Positions 36,201-61,626 of a stretch of 64,000 nt of DNA are shown here, in pieces. The position numbers and the translations under genes are program-made. Within the stretch, counting starts at the first letter, position 1. Every line of letters begins with the position of its first letter. Source of the DNA: Tubulanus polymorphus (taxonomy: Eukaryota; Nemertea; Palaeonemertea; Tubulaniformes; Tubulanidae); NCBI RefSeq assembly GCF_964204645.1, contig NC_134035.1, positions 7,626,501-7,690,500 on the forward strand, in the 5' to 3' direction. The notes beneath the pieces are model-generated. The model was not told the origin of the DNA. It saw only the letters and a list, made by a program, of their open reading frames with translations, and ran no database searches.

Positions 36201-38500
36201 TCTTCGAATACGGGATCACCGGTCAGACGACTTAACGTACCGAATTCTACGATGAACGTACCGACACCTGCCGTACAAGTCACTGACGTTTCATCCTTCG
36301 GAATACCGTGTCGTAGATTTACGGTTCCGTACGGCATTCCGGTTTTCGTCTGAAAAGCTTTAAACGAAAAAATACAGAAACACTTGATTATATTATTCCC
36401 AGAATTTTTCAAAAATTGAAAAAAAAAGAAGATCTTCCTTTAGTCCTAAATAACATTCTCTATCGTTTCTCTAAAGATGGGATGTACAAATATTCCCTAT
36501 ACTGCAACTAACGTAAGATACCAAATAGTCACCGGTAATACCGACTCTCATATATCCTCTACAAATGTTGACCAAATGCAAGATTTGTGGTGTACCATAG
36601 GGCTGTTTATCGGAAGATGGCACTCAAAGTGTGTCATAGTGCTCACACCTTAACATTTTATAATCAATTTAATACATCAGGCGTGGGATTTTATTGAATT
36701 CGTCTTGAAACCATAATTTTTCTTGTTATCAACGGTTGCCTTTTGATTACGACTGCAGATGATATAGTATTCGTGGAAAACAAGGTATACAATATGAAAG
36801 AGTTGCGCTGGGAATTACCTGGCAGAAGACGACGAGCCACATTCTCAGCGAGGTCGAGTAGAGGACCGGAGCATGGCCAGCCATCGTTGAGTTTAACCTG
36901 ACAGCGATTTGACAGTAAATGAGCAGACAGCAACCCACCAACAACTGCAAATAGTGAATGAATAAACAAACTTCAAGTGCAAGGTCTCTCTATGATTAGA
37001 ATGTCTAATAACGCCGTTCCAATTTTTAAAACAGAATAGGCCTATACGTGTACTTTATTCAAGCTTTTTTTTGTTGGTTAAGTTAATCGCATGAATAAGG
37101 TTTATCAATATACACAATGGTTTGGAAATCATTTTTCACGGTATTTTCCTCTTAATATAAAAATCTGGTATGTTTTAATTTTTCCATTCTTAGTTGGTTT
37201 TATTTATGTTCTATCTATCGTAAATCATTTTTTCAGTACTTTATCTACAATTGTCAAAAATACCGGATAACGGTCTACAACAAACAAGCTTATTTCAATG
37301 TTTCTTACCTCTGATGTTCGTTTCGAATACCGAAGCGTTGATATCCATGTCGAAATCGACTTTCTTCACGAACTCAGTGACGCGATTAAACTCTGAACAA
37401 TTGCCCATTATAGCCAGCGTATCCAGAGCGTCGATTAGAGTCAATGAAAAACTGTTAATAAAAGTCACACATAATTTAATCATTTAAGTCAATTACGCCA
37501 GAGGTTACTGTTCTTAAGGTACAATAACAACACCGTGAAGACCGGTCTAAGCACAGTTTGGTTCTATAACCAATCTAACAAATGAAAACCAGTTAAATGA
37601 TCTTAAATCGATTTTGGTGGGCGCAGGAGTTCAAAATACATCAGTCTACAATGCCATGAAAGTGCCAACCTCTGCCAAGAGAGAATGGAATTCAGCAGCA
37701 ATAAATTCCTCAAAAATGGTAACCAAATTCTAAGGAGCCAACTTGTTCTTTATAAATCTGATAATATAGGCAATGAGTATTAGTGCCTAGTTTAAATCAT
37801 AATTACCTGCCCCACGTATCATGCCCATCACAAGTCAAAGGTCGCAGTTCATCATAAGGGTATGCATTATTCATGTAACCATTGTAAGCATGGGCAAACA
37901 TATTTTTGGCTCTATCCCTGGAACAAAGGAGAATTGTGAAAAACACACTACAAGGTTAATCATAGATTCACTGACCTCACTGATCATTGACATTCACTGC
38001 CCTCCTTTTCCGAAGCATTTTCAATGAATACATTCAGTTCAGTTGAAATATTTTCTGGCAGTTCAATTCGGGTCACAATTTGTTGTAGAAAAACCTTTTA
38101 GGTTTTTAAGCAAATTCATAGATCATACTTAATCAATATCTGTGAGTACTATACGCATAAATAAGGTTAAACAACTTTAAAAGTTTTAGACGGCTTAAAG
38201 TAATGCCTATACAAATATCGCATCCTAAATAAAACAGTTAACAATGTGATACATCGTAATTTCAGGCATAGCCTAATCCAAAAGGCATTCACGATAAACA
38301 AAAACGAAAATCTGAATTCGTTATTCAATTTATAAGACTTTTTACCCAGCAGCCAGTCACACGCATAGGCAGAGTTTAAGCACTTACTTGTAAATTCTAA
38401 AATCATTATCGGTGAATCTGTGTACATTGACCGCCGTTATCAATGACAGCAATGGTATCGCAATGACCACTCTTAATATACACTTCAACATGATGAACAT
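30260..38500 (-). CDS. EDEM2: ER degradation-enhancing alpha-mannosidase-like protein 2 (GH47)
   Basis: Ten exons in transcript order: 38500-38388, 37917-37807, 37451-37309, 36944-36819, 36357-36146, 34955-34814, 32800-32676, 32253-32109, 31603-31482, 30871-30260; 1,851 nt, 616 aa, phases close. An N-terminal hydrophobic signal is followed by the GH47 barrel. Landmarks are [95 protein letters not shown] and [17 protein letters not shown]. The C-terminal [18 protein letters not shown] and the closing [11 protein letters not shown] match EDEM2 rather than EDEM1 or EDEM3. Family role: trimming mannose from misfolded glycoproteins in the ER lumen to start ER-associated degradation. The acceptor at 36358 (CGTTTAAAG) was chosen over the nearby CAG because only it keeps frame and gives LLPAFQT. 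Confidence 0.95.
31015..31189. mobile_element. pogo/Tigger-like MITE, copy 1
   Basis: Starts CAGTGGAACCTTGTTATAATGAAC and ends with the inverse GTTCGTTGTAACGAGGTTCCATTG, flanked by TA on both sides. It is 175 bp with no ORF and sits in an EDEM2 intron. The CAGTGGAACCTCGTTATAACGA-type terminus is characteristic of pogo-superfamily miniature elements. Confidence 0.85.
33002..33352 (+). repeat. 36-bp minisatellite, about ten copies
   Basis: Unit GTTGACTGTTAGATTATGAGTTGATTGAATAAGAGA repeated nearly perfectly through an EDEM2 intron, with small variants (GAATGAGTAA, AATAAAAGA). Highly homogeneous, so likely recent expansion. Confidence 0.95.
34085..34230 (-). repeat. Possible LINE 3' end remnant
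   Basis: The minus strand reads ATGTAATAAGGATCAATAAAGAATTG after AT-rich sequence, which resembles the 3' tail of non-LTR elements. No coding part remains. It lies in an EDEM2 intron. Confidence 0.3.
35080..36012 (+). repeat. Irregular 45-70 bp minisatellite, interrupted by a MITE
   Basis: About a dozen units of CATATACATCTTAGAACTAGGTCTAAACAACAGCAACTTTGAGCCCAATAGTC, some with an extra TCCATACATAG block. The array is in an EDEM2 intron and is broken at 35523-35872 by a mobile element. A long minus-strand reading frame across it is an artefact of the repeat. Confidence 0.93.
35523..35872. mobile_element. 350-bp MITE inserted in the minisatellite
   Basis: Terminal inverted repeats AAGGCGTTTTTATTTAAGCAACT and AGTTGCTTAAATAAAAACGCCTT are essentially perfect over 23 bp. 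Both ends abut TA from the ACTAGG motif of the surrounding repeat, indicating TA target-site duplication as in Tc1/mariner-like elements. There is no ORF. Near-perfect termini suggest a young insertion. Confidence 0.88.
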
Positions 38501-38576
38501 TTTTTCACTGAAAATGAATTAGAAATTTCTAGCATCAATCAAATTGCATGTCAATTATTATACCCCATGCCCACTG

Positions 38577-38985
38577 CAGTTTAGGCAGCAACCTGACTGC
38601 GGTTTAGACAGTAACCTGACTGTGGTTTAGACAGTAACCTGACTACGGTCTAGACAGTAATCTGACTGCGGTTTTGACAGTAATCTGACTAAGGTTTAGA
38701 CAGTAATGTAATTGCAGTTTAGACAGTAACCTGATTACGGGTTTAGACAGTAATCTGACTGCGGTTTAGACAGTAACCTGACTACGGTTTAGACAGTACT
38801 CTGACTGCGGTTAAGACAGTAACCTGACTGCAGTTTAGACAGTAATCTGACTACAGTTTAGACAGTAACCAGACTGCAGTTTAAACAGTAATCTGAATGC
38901 GGTTTAGACAGTAACCTGATTACGACTTAGACAGTAACCTGACTGCGGTTTAGAAATAAGACAGTAACCTGACTGCGGTGGTTTA
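38577..38985. repeat. 23-bp minisatellite just upstream of the EDEM2 start
   Basis: About 17 units of AGACAGTAACCTGACTGCGGTTT with C/T and G/A variation (CTGACTACGG, CTGATTACGG). The array begins only ~75 bp beyond the EDEM2 ATG, where the promoter or 5' UTR would be expected. Confidence 0.93.
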
Positions 38986-41840
38986 TGAAAGGCTCAAGTA
39001 GCCTAGCTGTATATGCTATATTTAATTAAACACTAGAATCGAATAAATCTCGTTTGAATTCAATTGACGTTGGGGTGGATTTTGCCGGCAACGTTTTTAA
39101 GCGGAAAATCGGTATTACCAAAAAAGAAGATGATCAGCTTATCACTATAGAGGCCTAGTTTCAAAGACTGTTGTTCTCAATATATATTGGTCACTAAGTT
39201 CATGAAACTACAATCAGTAATGAATTGTTTTTTGTATGTCCCTCTCTAAATCAATTTTTATTTTAGCAGAAACCCGGAAATGACGCTGATCACTCGTTCC
39301 AAGCCTGCAAAATCGGTTAAGTCTAAAGTTGGGCTTCGACTGTAAGATCTAAAATGCGGTTCTGGAACAATGTGTAACCCGCCGCCTGGCCGTCATCGCA
39401 AACCTAGAAAATGTAGTTCTCAAATGTAGAAATGAATAAATTGAAATGTAGAATATTCTTTAATATCACTTTGAATTTTTGATTCAATATGCCCCGGTCA
39501 AACGCGCCTAAAAAGTAGTATTTTTCACGGCGTAGCCGGTGCCATTTCCCGGAAATTAATCTGTAAGATACAGATTAATCTGTAAGATACAGATTAATCT
39601 GTATAAGTATACTTACAGATTAATTTCAAATTAATGCCAGGTGCGGATCGATTCAGCTAATAAAAACACGTTCTTACTATTCCAGCATCTTGAGACAAAC
39701 ACTGCCTTTATTCTCCTCTACACTAAGAATAGGCCGCTAGGCTTACCGCCAAGTGCCACGGCTAACACTTTAATAAATCCTCAGTGAGAGTATGAAAATC
39801 TTCTGAAGTAAAACTTTCGCCTTCCTACCTCAGGATTGGCATATTCAAAAATCTAAATACTAATAGTCACATAAAAATCCATTTAGCTGCAATCTATTTT
39901 CTTCAAAAGATGGCCATGAATTTGCCTGCCGAAATACAGGTTTTTACGACCTAAGACCGAGGAATATGACGACTCAACCAGTGCAGCTCACTGGCATTCA
40001 TATGTTATCCCCAGAAAAATAGTGCATACTTTGAACTGTTCAAAGTAACCCCTTTAGTGCACCGGTGCAGGGGAAAATATTTTTTACCCCAGAGGAACAA
40101 AGAATACAATGTATTTTTCGTTGTAATTATAAGGGAAATGAACTGTTTCTACAGATCCCGTGGGTCTTTATTCGTTAACTCTACACTGAGATTTTTTTAT
40201 CAGGTCACTGCAGTCACTTCTCATAGTATTTTCAGTAATAGTATAACTAAAATGCACAAGTATATTAGGAACATGCAAAACTTATTATTCGTACATATCT
40301 CGCGAAGAGTTCGACTTGAAAGTATCCAGAACTTTTCTTTTTCAAACCAAGCTTAAGAACTGCGGAAATCCAGAAACTGATTCGAAATACCTGGTGCATA
40401 TGTATGTTTGATGACATCCACTGATCTGGGAAAGATTAAGAACCAGGTCGAGCGGTTTTCCCCGTTCCCACGAACCGTAAGAAACACCAACGTATTTATT
40501 GGGTGTCCGTGGACCAAATTTACTTGGATTAGGTCAGTCAAACTGACATATATAATAACACAATTTTTAAAACGTCTTTTGTCTTTGCAAAACTGAACTC
40601 TTCACATAAACCGGGTTTATAATTCTAACTAACACCAATCATTGTACGTTCGTTACTAATGGTTATCATTAATCAACAGTATACAAATTAAATACCATAC
40701 GTGTATTCTTGTTCGGGCAAATAGTTCACAAACAAGAAATCGCTGTCGTGAGACATTTTCAATGCAATACATGCATTTAAAACATATATAAGGAATTCAC
40801 AGATAAATGACTAGAATAGTGTTTGTATACAGCTGTATGGTATTTGTAAAATGGTGTTTCAAATTCATCGGGGAAGTTTTCATTGAAAGGAAGCCAGCAG
40901 TTACACAGCGTCGATCAATGATTTTATCAGTAATTCATCAAATGAAAGCCAGCAGTTACATGGACTGAAGTTGAATGGATTGCAAGGAATACGGATTTTA
41001 TTAGAAATGAATAGACAGTTTCATGGTCATTAAACCCATCTGCTATGAGAACCAGCGATATGTACCACGTTGCGTTGACCGTTATATCAGTCTTTTAGTT
41101 TCCAAGATCATCGCACGATCGGAACATCATCACCATGTGGAACTCAAACCTAACGTGGAGTCATAATACTTTATGTATCGTCGTGATGGTAATAAACATA
41201 CTGGTAGTTGCGGTATTTTTTATGGTGTATTCCGATGTCAGATTTACCGTCGATGACAGAGCCGCTGGAAGTAACAATACTCACACTTAAGAAGTGTCGC
41301 ATTATTAGGCGGATGTCATTTCCACCGTTGAGAATTTTTCTAGTCGCAGTTTGAAGGATTACCGAGAAAAAAAGCTTAAATACTATGCGTGTCAAGCCCT
41401 AAGTGTCAAGCTTAAATACTATGGATTTGGCTAAAGATGACGTTGGGCGAACAGTGTAAATAACCCAACCTTTTTTCAAAAGTGTACCGCGTGTGATTGA
41501 TGATTCATTAAGATGTACGTATTACGTAAATGTTCCGAAAATCCTCGAGAGGGCCTATCAATCAAACTTGGAAACGAATGGACGGAATCTCGTAACGAGC
41601 TAGTTGCATCGAGCGACATGTCGGTGAATTCTTGTGGAACTAAAATCCAGCGAATGTCTCAAAAAGTCAAATTCATCAAAACAATCAACTAAAAGTCATT
41701 TCTATCACATATTTTCTTTTTTTATTTTTAATCATAGCAAGTTGAAGGTTTTTTGCAAATCAATTATACAGCTTTTAATTTCGTCATTTAAAACTGCGTC
41801 TACATTTCGTTTTCTACCTGGAGATTTAATTTAGTGTCTC

Positions 41841-41950
41841 TAGACCCAGTTTCACGAGGAGGATTAACTGTTCAATCGATTTCATTTCCTTATTAATTCA
41901 ACTATCTAACGTCGATTTAGGGGTTGATGATTTTTGTGAAACTGGGTCTT
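41841..41950. mobile_element. Palindromic MITE (CCCAGTTTCAC ends)
   Basis: Starts AGACCCAGTTTCAC and ends GTGAAACTGGGTCT, a 14-bp perfect terminal inverted repeat, 110 bp long. One of at least four related short elements in the window sharing a CCAGTT(C/G/T)CA terminus. Confidence 0.75.
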
Positions 41951-43270
41951 GAGATTCTCTAGCTTTAATTTCTTATATTTTTGAGTATTTCGCAGCAGAA
42001 TATTTTCTTCAGAATAGTCCAAAACAAGCTCTGCCAGTCGAGGTAGACACCGATGTAGACGCTTGTAGATGATTTCTTTTACGTACAGAAGAACCTAGGC
42101 TTAACTCGGATCATTAGGGATCAATCAAATGAATCCGATCTTAAAGAAATCCCGATTCTTTTACATACATTTTTCTATAGGTGGACCGCAAATGGATTGG
42201 ATCCAAACCTGGATTGGACTGATCCGGATTAAGCGGATTTAACTGTACCTATTTTCCCCTCGCTGATAAATATACACTCATTACAAGTTATTCGTAATAA
42301 TTACCTCACAAGAAACCGCGTGCGTTTATTATATTGTCATAGTAAAAAAGCCGTAAAGGGCGATCACCGAAAAACTAAACACGTCATTTTAACTACAAAG
42401 ATGATAAAAATAATAATTATTATAATATATCAATTCGGATGCAAAATATCCTATTAAATTTACACTCAGTATTTTTCATTTCATTAATTTTACACAAACA
42501 TGAATCTAATTTATCAATCAAGCGCTTTACACAAAATAATTAGTATTTGCGTTAGAGCTTGGGAGCGTTAACCTACCCTGAAGGTTAGAGTATTACTAAT
42601 ATAGATGAGTTTAACACAGTTGTTTTGCTGCCACGTTCACCTATTCATTATGAATCTTTAGGGTAAAATAAAATGATACTTCATTTCTACTTATCGGCCG
42701 GGTTATATTGTAAACTGCAATAAAATTTGTAATCAGTACATTTCTGTAACTGCCGGGTCTGTTATGGTTAGCCCGATCATGATTTGGAAAGAAAGTCATG
42801 TACAGCGGGCGGCCCGTCAATTTTTTATGCTCGACCGAAATGAGAAACAAGGTATCAATTTTTTTAGCCTTTCTTGTGATGTAAACTCGTTTTATTCTAC
42901 CTGGCATGTTCAATTTATTACATGCCCGTTCGTTACAATACACTCATCGCAAACCATAATAGAAGCTTAATTCCACGGATGGAATGACAATCGATAGAAG
43001 TTTCGCTGACAATTTGTTTATGTCTTATAGTACTTTGTTGTTTTTCTTATGTCTCAACAGATGACACTCACAATTTTGGTTAAATTCTAAGTTAACTGCT
43101 AAACCTAGAATCGAGGACCGACGGAGCTGACCTTAGCGAGATTCGTTTCAGACTGTTTCGCTCATTGAAAATTGCATCGAGAACAGGAAAAACAATAAGG
43201 CGTGGATTTGATTTTGATTTACCAATTGTGAGTTAGTTTTGACTCCAGTCCGAGATGTTTTCTAACCCAG

Positions 43271-43381
43271 GGACCGGTTCCACAGTTGTGAGTTAGAGTT
43301 AACTCAAGAGTTAAAAATCAGTTCATTTTCAAAGTTTTAACTCTGGGGTTGAATTTAACTCAGCACTGTGGAACTGGATCC
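43271..43381. mobile_element. Palindromic MITE (CCGGTTCCACAG ends)
   Basis: Left end GGACCGGTTCCACAGTTGTG and right end CACTGTGGAACTGGATCC are imperfect inverted repeats. Inner arms GAGTTAACTC / TTTAACTC extend the hairpin. Same family style as the copies at 49118 and 56790. Confidence 0.7.
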
Positions 43382-44593
43382 AGGAGTCAAATTTTAACTC
43401 ACTGACCGCAAGGGTGACATTATTTTCACATTATCTAAGTCAAGAACTGACCAATAGTGGAACTGGCTCTACAAACACTGGTCCCGCGCGGTCATGGGAT
43501 AACTACAATAGCTGCGTCAGTAATCAACCGCATGTAGAGGTTTCGCACAGTAATGAGTCAACCGTAGAATACGATCACCTCATATTTAAAATGCCACGAC
43601 GGAACATTCTCTATTTTGACCAAGAGGAAACAAGATTCGGGCGAAACGGTTTTAGTCGTTAAATACCGGTAGACCATTCTACCCCAAATCCTGCGCCATC
43701 CAAAAAATAGCTCAGTTTCAAATGTGAAATATGTACACACTGGTTACAAATGATAGTTTCCCTGATGTTCATTGCAATAATTAGCATTAGCATTTCCAGC
43801 ACCCCAAAAAAAATCATCCGCAAAAAAAACCAGCACTTAACGTCGAATATGCACCTTCAATTCATACAAATGAGTAGTGGATGTAGATTAGATCCAAATC
43901 ATGCACACATTTATCTAAACACACGGTACATGTATATATATGCTGTTTCCAAAAAACATTCTGAAGCTAGATATCCAGTTCAATTCAAAGATGATAACTA
44001 TAAAGCGATATTTCACCAATATTAAAAGCATTGATCACGACAAAACCTTTTTAAGGAATAAAGCCCCCATCTATAACAGTAAATGTTATTTATGTACACA
44101 GCATGCATTTTATGCGCATCATCGGCACTGTTTTTATACGTTCCAAATGTTAAAAGTAATCCATATAACGAATCCTCTTCATCTAAAGTACGATGGTATG
44201 AATTGATGGTAGAATGAAACGTTACGTAGACTTTATCCTTGATGGTGATGAGTAAAACCATTAGAGGGAGATTCAATATCAGTACGCCAAGGGCTTTTAT
44301 ATAGATTCTAGCCGGGGGTTTAACTCGGTGCCATTGAAACTGGCTCCAACAGCTCAATTATATTCTAAAAAAAAAACTGAGGGAAAACAGACAAGATAAA
44401 GTGACATATACTGTAAATTAGGAAGCCTGCAGTAAAATTTAGCATGTTCCTAAGATCTGGGCTGAAATGGCTGGTTGAAACTGATACAGCAATGGCTGGT
44501 TGAAACTGATGGGTACAGCGCTAATGATAACTGTTGACTATTAGGTTGTTTTGCATATGACTTTAGTATTGCCTTCTATTTTATTTGTAGATA

Positions 44594-44769
44594 CAGTGGA
44601 ATCCCGTCATAACGACCTCAGATATAACGATTTACCAGTAATTACAAACCTAGAATTTTGTCCAAAATAGGACAATTTCAATGATTTCATACTGAATATA
44701 AGGAACTGTTGGCTATAAACGAACATATTTTCGAGTCCCCTTGAAGTTCGTTGTGACACGATTCCACTA
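44594..44769. mobile_element. pogo/Tigger-like MITE, copy 2
   Basis: Starts CAGTGGAATCCCGTCATAACGACC and ends GAAGTTCGTTGTGACACGATTCCACTA. Internal sequence (TTTCATACTGAATATAAGGAACTGTTGGCTATAA) is homologous to the copy at 31015-31189, so both belong to one family. More diverged than copy 1. Confidence 0.8.
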
Positions 44770-45139
44770 TTTTTGTCCACCGCACACAAAAACAAGGTAC
44801 ATTATGTTTCTACTAGAACAAATCAATACAGTCATCCATACATACATGTATATATATCATTTTATATATATAAACAGCCATGATAAAAATATACAAATAT
44901 CAATTCAAATTTATTCAGTGTGATGCTCAATCAATGATAAAAAATACAATTCGGCTCGACCAAAAATTCGGAACACACGCATTGAAACAACTAGTGTTGC
45001 GGTATTCTCGTAACATAAAATGATTGCTCTGCAGACGCAAGCTGCATAGGACAGCGCGGGACACGAACGTTTCCAAGATTAAATTACTCGATACAATATT
45101 GTTTACAATTAAAACAGCAATGATACTTAAACAGAAATA

Positions 45140-45266
45140 CAGTAAGACTCCCACTGTTTGGCGACGTGAATGTTCTCGTTTCAAAAAACTTTTACTCTGC
45201 ATCTCGAAAACTCTGAATTTCGGAATTTCATCGGTACCAATTTTACCGAAACGGTGGAGTCTACTG
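45140..45266. mobile_element. TA-flanked MITE with CAGTA(A)GACTCC ends
   Basis: Left CAGTAAGACTCCCACTGTTT and right AAACGGTGGAGTCTACTG (inverse) are flanked by TA. It is 127 bp with no ORF. It is close to the DHPase/CRMP distal terminal exon, within its probable 3' UTR. Confidence 0.75.
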
Positions 45267-45480
45267 TATATATTTATTGACGTAATCGCGTTTGTAAACC
45301 TGAGAATATCAGGGATGATGAAAATAAAGAAATAAGCCGTTATCATCGGGCACACTTAACATCGGGGACTTCAATTCGGTCGGCGATGTTAAAAGGATCA
45401 GAAAGTGTATGTTTGTTGGTAACTCATGAGAACGCGTTGACAATAATTCGTAATTACGCTACAGACATTATTTCGATCGA

Positions 45481-57681
<12,201 letters not shown>

Positions 57682-59384
57682 GATCGCTGTAACAGAACGC
57701 AGGCTCCGTCAAATCAAATAAATCCAAAAACTATGAGTAAACGACGAGACAGTGAGAGACACCGACTGTGGAGACTCAGACTCCGGCGTAGTCGTCGTTC
57801 TAAACTAGTGAGTAACGGTATCACGGCCAGCCGTATTACCATGGTAACGCTCCAGAGATCCAGGCAAGCATGAGTCAAGCTAGATTTTCAATGGCACAGA
57901 TAAATGGTAAGTAGTATGTGTCATCCATCTCACTCACTCACTCCGACGCTCATGAAAGCATTTCCTCCAACCGAGTCGACATGGAATTTCAAGGCAAATG
58001 AATTTTTTGCAAAGGATAAAAACAAACACAACATGTTTATACTGTTTTCATTCTTACTAGTTTTCACAGTTATTTCAGGGTCTCTGACATTAGCGAATAC
58101 TGGTGCATTATTAGAGAGGTTGTTTGACTGACATAAAATGAGCTTAGATGCATTTCATATCCAAGTCATCCTCTTGAACGCGATCACCCGCGTTTTAAGT
58201 AAACATCTTCTCACAAAAGCCTAAAATTTGGGCGTTTTCATGCGCAATAACAATCTTTGCGCAATAACAAACTCTACACCTTAAAAAATAACCTTGTTTC
58301 ATAACACCGGCAGGCGTGGTAGGTTTTTAAGTTTGGTAGGTTTTTAAGGGATCTAAAAAACTCAATCAATTCAAAATTAATCAACCGATCGAGAAAATGA
58401 GGGGAAAATTCCTCGTTTTAAAATCAAAATCATCCCCACATTCAACATCATTCAAAATTCTAATATTCCAGGCTTCGCAGTGTCCGTCTAGAGTTCTTAC
58501 AGGATGGGGCTATCTTACATGATTTGATACGCGCATCAACGCAGGATCTTCGACGTACTAAATGTTATTATAATTTCCCCATCCCCTATTTCCAGGTCAG
58601 TGGCCACCGCGCAACATTGAATACACTTCACTCATTCGTTTAATTCCGTACATGCGGTTTTTGTATTTCTCTCAATATGCCGAACAGATGACGAACGAGC
58701 CCCTCCTGAACACCTCAGCGAGGAGTATTATAAAATATCATATATCGATAGTAGATGAAATAAAAATGTGTTCGGCGGCGCGAGAGATGATAGAATGCAG
58801 AAGTTCATGATATGATAAGTGCAACAGCAATCGGACGCGAATGAAACGAAATCTTAAACGAAATTTGTACACGGCTGATAAAACGTCCGATTTACGCAAC
58901 TTAAATATCAATCGTCGAAGAATCGCAAATGATTTACGACCGGCGAAAAATACTCAAAGAGACGTTCGTATAAACGAATCGAGCCCCAATGAATCGGCAG
59001 CGTTCTCAACGAGAGGCCTTCATTATTTTTAGCATCATTTATGATCCCACAATTCCATGAAAATTATCAATCTCTCCGGGGGGGGGGGGGGGGAGGGGGG
59101 GCAGTTGACGTGCAGTCGTCACTCGTGTGCAAACATGATCTTAAATCTTAAGACCGGTTTTAAGCGGTTAAATTGGCTAAAACTAAAGTCTAATTTTAAA
59201 TCTGAGCAGAACTTACTACTCAATATTCCTTATTGTAGCAGTTTTCACCAAAAATGAGAGTAATTTAACACCAGCAATAGAAAATAAACTACTGATTATT
59301 CCGATTTTGAGAGTATGTGATCTGTTAAAGCGAGTAGTAACTACTATCGATATACCGCCCTCCCATATACTGCCACCCCGCCTA

Positions 59385-60045
59385 CCGCCAGGTCTTCTCA
59401 ATGTATATCTCAATACAAATACAGAGTAAAACATCCCCGATATACTGCATTACTCTCTATACCGTAACCCCTGCCTACCGCCAGGTTTTCTCAATGTACA
59501 TCTCTCTTCAAATACATAATAAAACACCCCGATATACCGCCATACTCTCTATACCACCAACCCCACCTACTGCCAGGTCTTCTCAATGTATATCTCAATA
59601 CAAATACATAGTAGTAAAACACCCCTGATGTACTGCCCTCCAATATACCGTAACCCCCGCCTACCACCATGTTTTCTCAATGTACATCTCTCTACAAATA
59701 CATAATAAAACACCCCGATATACCGCCATACTCTCTATACCGCCATACTCTCTATACCACCAACCCCACCTACTGCCAGGTCTTCTCAATGTATATCTCT
59801 ATACAAATACATAATAAAACAACCCCGATATACCCCCATACTCTCTATACCGCCAACCCCACCTACTGCCAGGTCTTCTCAATGTATATCTCAATATTAA
59901 TACATAATAAAACAACCCCGATATACTGCCTTACTCTCTTTACCGCCACCCTCGCCTACTGCCAGGTTTTCTCAATGTACATCTTTATACAAATACATAA
60001 TAAAACACCCCGATATACCGCCATACTCTCTATACTGCCAGAATA
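59385..60045 (+). repeat. Minisatellite of ~91-115 bp units, seven copies
   Basis: Units contain CTCAATGTATATCTC(A/T)ATACAAATACATAATAAAACACCCCGATATACCGCCATACTCTCTATACCGCCA. The phrase TTCTCAATGTA recurs at ~59396, 59488, 59580, 59668, 59785, 59876 and 59969. One copy has a duplicated CCGCCATACTCTCTATA block. Reading frames through it (QVFSMYISI...) are artefacts. Confidence 0.92.
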
Positions 60046-61626
60046 GTTCTGCACCGATGTGGGTGGTATACCGAGGGGGGGCTGACTGTAATCTCAAATG
60101 ATAGTGGTAGTCAGGTACGAATGTGCAACTGTTTTTGGGTAGGCCGGGTTAACATAACCTCTTCAAGGTTGTCACACGTCGATGTACCGGTGTCAGTAGC
60201 TGCTGTCATCATTTATACCGTCAAAGCATGATTGCTGGAACTATGCTGTTTCACTATTTATCAAACAAGGTAAAGTAGAACAAATTCAATGGATCTATTT
60301 TCATGAATAGCCGAAACAAATGATCTAACCCAGTCGTTTCTGTCATAGCTATATGTGTGAACTAGTGCAACGGCTATTTTGCAATAACGCCACCCTCAAT
60401 AAACCCCCGAAAAAATATTGCATCCAAAAGTTTGAAGTTCTTGGATAAAAAATTCACCGGTGGTTTCCATGCGCTTTTTTTGCTAGTAGGGACGATTAGA
60501 ACTACCCAGCATCTGTGTGCAGACCCCGAACCAGCATTTCAGGGTTTATGTGCTGGTTCGATTAGACTGAACAGTTAAAATATTGAAAGTGAACTAAAGT
60601 CTTATTTACGGGTCAAATTTCCCCCCCCCCCCATGAGAATGAGAACTTTAGACTGATACCCGAGAAGTTGCTTTGCAGGGACTACTAGTAAGTAATCCCC
60701 TCGGCTGAATCAGATGCTGCGTACTAATTCAAACTCGTGCTAGTGCTAATAACTGGGTGGATCAAGAAATTTTGAATTTTCAAAAAAAATGCATCGTCGT
60801 CACTTAGCAGCCTGGTGCCCAGAAAATATCGAAGAGTTGATGCTTGTAGTTGGCATTTCCTGCGTCGAAAATCATCATTTTCAAATAACGAATACCGGTA
60901 TCATTCCTCAGATTTTCCCGATGTTTTTTTTTCAACACAAATCAATCGAAAAAGCGGGGGCCGCGCGCTCTACCAGCGCATCCGCTCTAAATCCGACCCT
61001 GGCTAAGCTCTGCTCCCGGCATACATGGTCTAAATCCTAACCCAAACTAACCCAAACTCATTATAATGTACACATGTCGACAAAGCAGGAGGAGAGTAAT
61101 GATACTTCATATGAATATATTACCATCATTTACGACCAAGATTTTCAATATATTTATATATATCGGCATTGATTTTCTTAGTGACATATCAAACGACCCT
61201 ATAGATATTCTGATGAATGAAACTGACTGGTGATGGATGTGTGGGCGCCCGCGTCGGACAATACGCATGATATTGTATAAAACCTTTACGCAATAGTCAG
61301 AGAATACACAGGAGAATTCAACCATGCATATATACTGCACGAGTGTTTAATGACACTGAACGACCGACCGACTGGCGACCTACTCTAATTCGCTATGATT
61401 ATCCTCGAACTAATGCAATTATTTCTAATCAGCTCCAATAATGACGCCCATGTTGATATACATTTACGCACAGATACATGTGTATACCGTAAAAAACGAT
61501 TGTGCAAGTGCTTCCCAATATTTTTACATTTGTCTACTGGTATTTTTATATTCGGTATGTAACCTGGCGCAGACTTACTAGTACTAGAATGTGAACAATA
61601 TCTAAAACAATAAGCAGCAGCAATTT

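Larger units (their letters stand above)
38986..45137. other. Repeat-rich intergenic region, EDEM2 to DHPase/CRMP
   Basis: No coding exon could be supported on either strand. Contents recognised: a short palindromic tandem repeat at 39555-39622 (AGATTAATCTGTAAGATAC), palindromic MITEs at 41841-41950 and 43271-43381, and a pogo-like MITE at 44594-44769. A possible degenerate MITE lies at 42110-42250 (GGATCATTAGGGATC ... GGATTAAGCGGATTTAAC). Confidence 0.5.

Noticed and set aside
57904-58131. 75-aa plus-strand ORF with a hydrophobic segment
   Set aside because: One short hydrophobic run only, no family resemblance and no splice partners.
59669-60046. 125-aa plus-strand ORF with repeated QVFSMYISI peptides
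   Set aside because: Translation of the 91-115 bp minisatellite.
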